From the NCBI GenBank assembly GCA_044867875.1, contig JBIOVR010000539.1, positions 1-7,984 of the forward strand: DNA of 7,984 bases, read 5' to 3'. This document shows positions 6,688 to 7,984 of the stretch, in pieces; the stretch's first letter is position 1, and each line of letters opens with the position of its first letter. Made by a program: the position numbers and the translations under genes. Source of the stretch: VBAS01 sp044867875 (GTDB lineage Bacteria; Bacteroidota; Bacteroidia; Chitinophagales; Chitinophagaceae). Below the pieces are notes generated by a model that was not told the DNA's origin, searched no databases, and saw only the letters and a program-made list of their open reading frames with translations.

Positions 6688-7984
6688 CTAAATTAATATT
6701 TCTCCTGTCATTTCCTTTGGGATCGGTAATTGCATCAGAGTAAGTATTGTTGGGGCAATATCACCTAGCTTTCCCGGTTTTATTTTCCCTTTCCATTCTT
6801 TATCAATTATAAAAAATGGTACAAGGTTCATTGTATGAGCCGTATTTGGAGATCCATCCTCATTTATCATATAATCTGAATTGCCATGATCGGCAGTAAG
6901 AAAGGTAGTATAACCATTTTCTAATCCTGTAGTAACCACTTGTAATACGCATTTATCAACTGTTTCTACGGCTTTAATTGCGGCTTCCCATATACCAGTA
7001 TGACCAACCATGTCGGCATTTGCATAGTTCAGGCAAATAAAATCTGCTGTCTTATTTTTTATTTCAGGTAATAATGCATCGGTTACTTCAAAAGCACTCA
7101 TTTCTGGTCTCAGATCATAAGTGGCAACCTTTGGCGAAGCGATCATAATTCTTTTTTCACCATCAAAAGGTTTTTCTCTTCCACCGCTAAAGAAAAAACT
7201 TACATGCGGATATTTTTCCGTTTCTGCTATGCGGATTTGTTTCAATCTATGCTGTTCCAAAATTTCACCAAGCGTATTGTTCAAATTATCCGTTTCGAAA
7301 ATTACATCGACATCTTTGTAAGTTTTATCGTACTCCGTCATTGTAGTATAGTTCAGTGAAAGCTTTTTCATACCATGATCGGGCAGATCTATTTGCGTAA
7401 GCACTTGTGTTATTTCACGACAACGGTCAGTACGAAAATTAAAACAGACGGCCACATCGCCATCTTTTATTTTGGCAAGCGGTTGCTGATCTTCTGCAAC
7501 AATTACTGTTGGTTTTATAAATTCATCAGTTACATTTTTACTATAAGAATTTTCTACAGCTTCAATTGCATCAGTTGCTTTTTCGCCAACACCATTCACC
7601 AAAGTATCATAAGCAAGTTTGATCCTTTCCCATCTTTTATCCCTGTCCATTGCATAATAACGGCCGCTAACTGAAGCAATTTTTCCAACTGAATTATTTA
7701 AATGTTCTTGTAATTCTTTAATAAATCCTAGGCCGCTTTTCGGGTCACAATCACGGCCATCAGTAAATGCATGTATAAAGACCTCGCTTAACTTTTCATT
7801 TTTGCAAACATCAATTAGTGCCTTCAAATGTTCAATATGTGAATGCACACCGCCATTACTTACTAATCCTAAAAGGTGAAGTGGTTTATTATTCTTTTTT
7901 GCAAAGCGAATGGCATTTAGTAATATTTCATTTTTCGCAAAAGAACCGTCGCGGACGGCAACATTTATTCGCTGCAACTCCTGG
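6688..7984 (-). CDS. gpmI: 2,3-bisphosphoglycerate-independent phosphoglycerate mutase (partial, N-terminus outside window)
   Basis: The frame is open to the window edge and gives the last 431 residues of a protein normally about 510 long, so roughly 75-80 N-terminal residues are missing, including the first metal-binding Asp and the phosphorylated Ser. A TTG at 7977 is an internal Leu codon, not a start. The enzyme interconverts 3- and 2-phosphoglycerate in the cytoplasm using two metal ions (usually Mn2+). Counted from the first complete codon, family motifs are NGGVHSH (43-49), TDGRD (74-78), GRYYAMDRD (107-115), RTDR (184-187), EKYPHVSFFFSGG (256-268), NADMVGHTG (322-330, metal-binding Asp and His), TADHGN (363-368, Asp-His pair) and NTAHT (His383). 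All expected downstream metal and substrate residues are present, so the visible part looks functional. The haem-binding gene follows after 16 bases. Confidence 0.96.
   Translation of the reverse strand, partial: QELQRINVAVRDGSFAKNEILLNAIRFAKKNNKPLHLLGLVSNGGVHSHIEHLKALIDVCKNEKLSEVFIHAFTDGRDCDPKSGLGFIKELQEHLNNSVGKIASVSGRYYAMDRDKRWERIKLAYDTLVNGVGEKATDAIEAVENSYSKNVTDEFIKPTVIVAEDQQPLAKIKDGDVAVCFNFRTDRCREITQVLTQIDLPDHGMKKLSLNYTTMTEYDKTYKDVDVIFETDNLNNTLGEILEQHRLKQIRIAETEKYPHVSFFFSGGREKPFDGEKRIMIASPKVATYDLRPEMSAFEVTDALLPEIKNKTADFICLNYANADMVGHTGIWEAAIKAVETVDKCVLQVVTTGLENGYTTFLTADHGNSDYMINEDGSPNTAHTMNLVPFFIIDKEWKGKIKPGKLGDIAPTILTLMQLPIPKEMTGEILI

Noticed and set aside
7975..7977. TTG as a start codon of gpmI giving a 429-residue protein
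   Set aside because: The frame stays open to the window edge, and the residues around it (QELQRIN) match the interior of the family just after the GNSEVGH-type region, so this is an internal Leu.

Overview
The window looks like a chromosomal core segment of a gliding or type IX secretion-competent Bacteroidota, most likely a Chitinophagaceae-like member. The evidence is the gldM-gldN pair, an AT-rich sequence, weak Shine-Dalgarno signals at most starts, and an ECF sigma factor paired with a 'one TM helix + long Asn/Ser/Thr-rich linker + barrel-like C-terminus' protein. The family-level placement is an inference; no rRNA or other marker gene is present. Every long ORF reads as an intact gene except the two cut by the window edges. 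I see no insertion sequence, CRISPR array, tRNA or phage gene.

Left part, plus strand (1-1321): the 3' end of gldM, then gldN 8 bases later, closed by a strong rho-independent terminator. These are the last two genes of the usual gldKLMN order, which encodes the motor and outer ring of the type IX secretion system. A 191-base convergent intergenic region follows, holding three hairpin terminators and nothing else I can support.

Right part, all minus strand. Reading in the direction of transcription: (a) gpmI (N-terminus outside the window) and, 16 bases later, a membrane-anchored CxxCH haem-binding-domain protein; (b) after a 171-base gap with an imperfect palindrome, an ECF sigma factor and, 33 bases later, a putative anti-sigma/barrel-like membrane protein, ended by a long hairpin; (c) after a 100-base gap, a small lipoprotein of unknown function and, 33 bases later, uvrC, ended by a hairpin whose loop contains the uvrC stop codon.

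Functionally these are separate units: secretion/motility, envelope signalling, glycolysis with a haem-binding protein, and nucleotide excision repair. I found no clear previously undescribed system. The least-explained items are the sigma/anti-sigma-barrel pair, whose architecture raises a topology question, the orphan lipoprotein ahead of uvrC, and the haem-binding protein coupled to gpmI.
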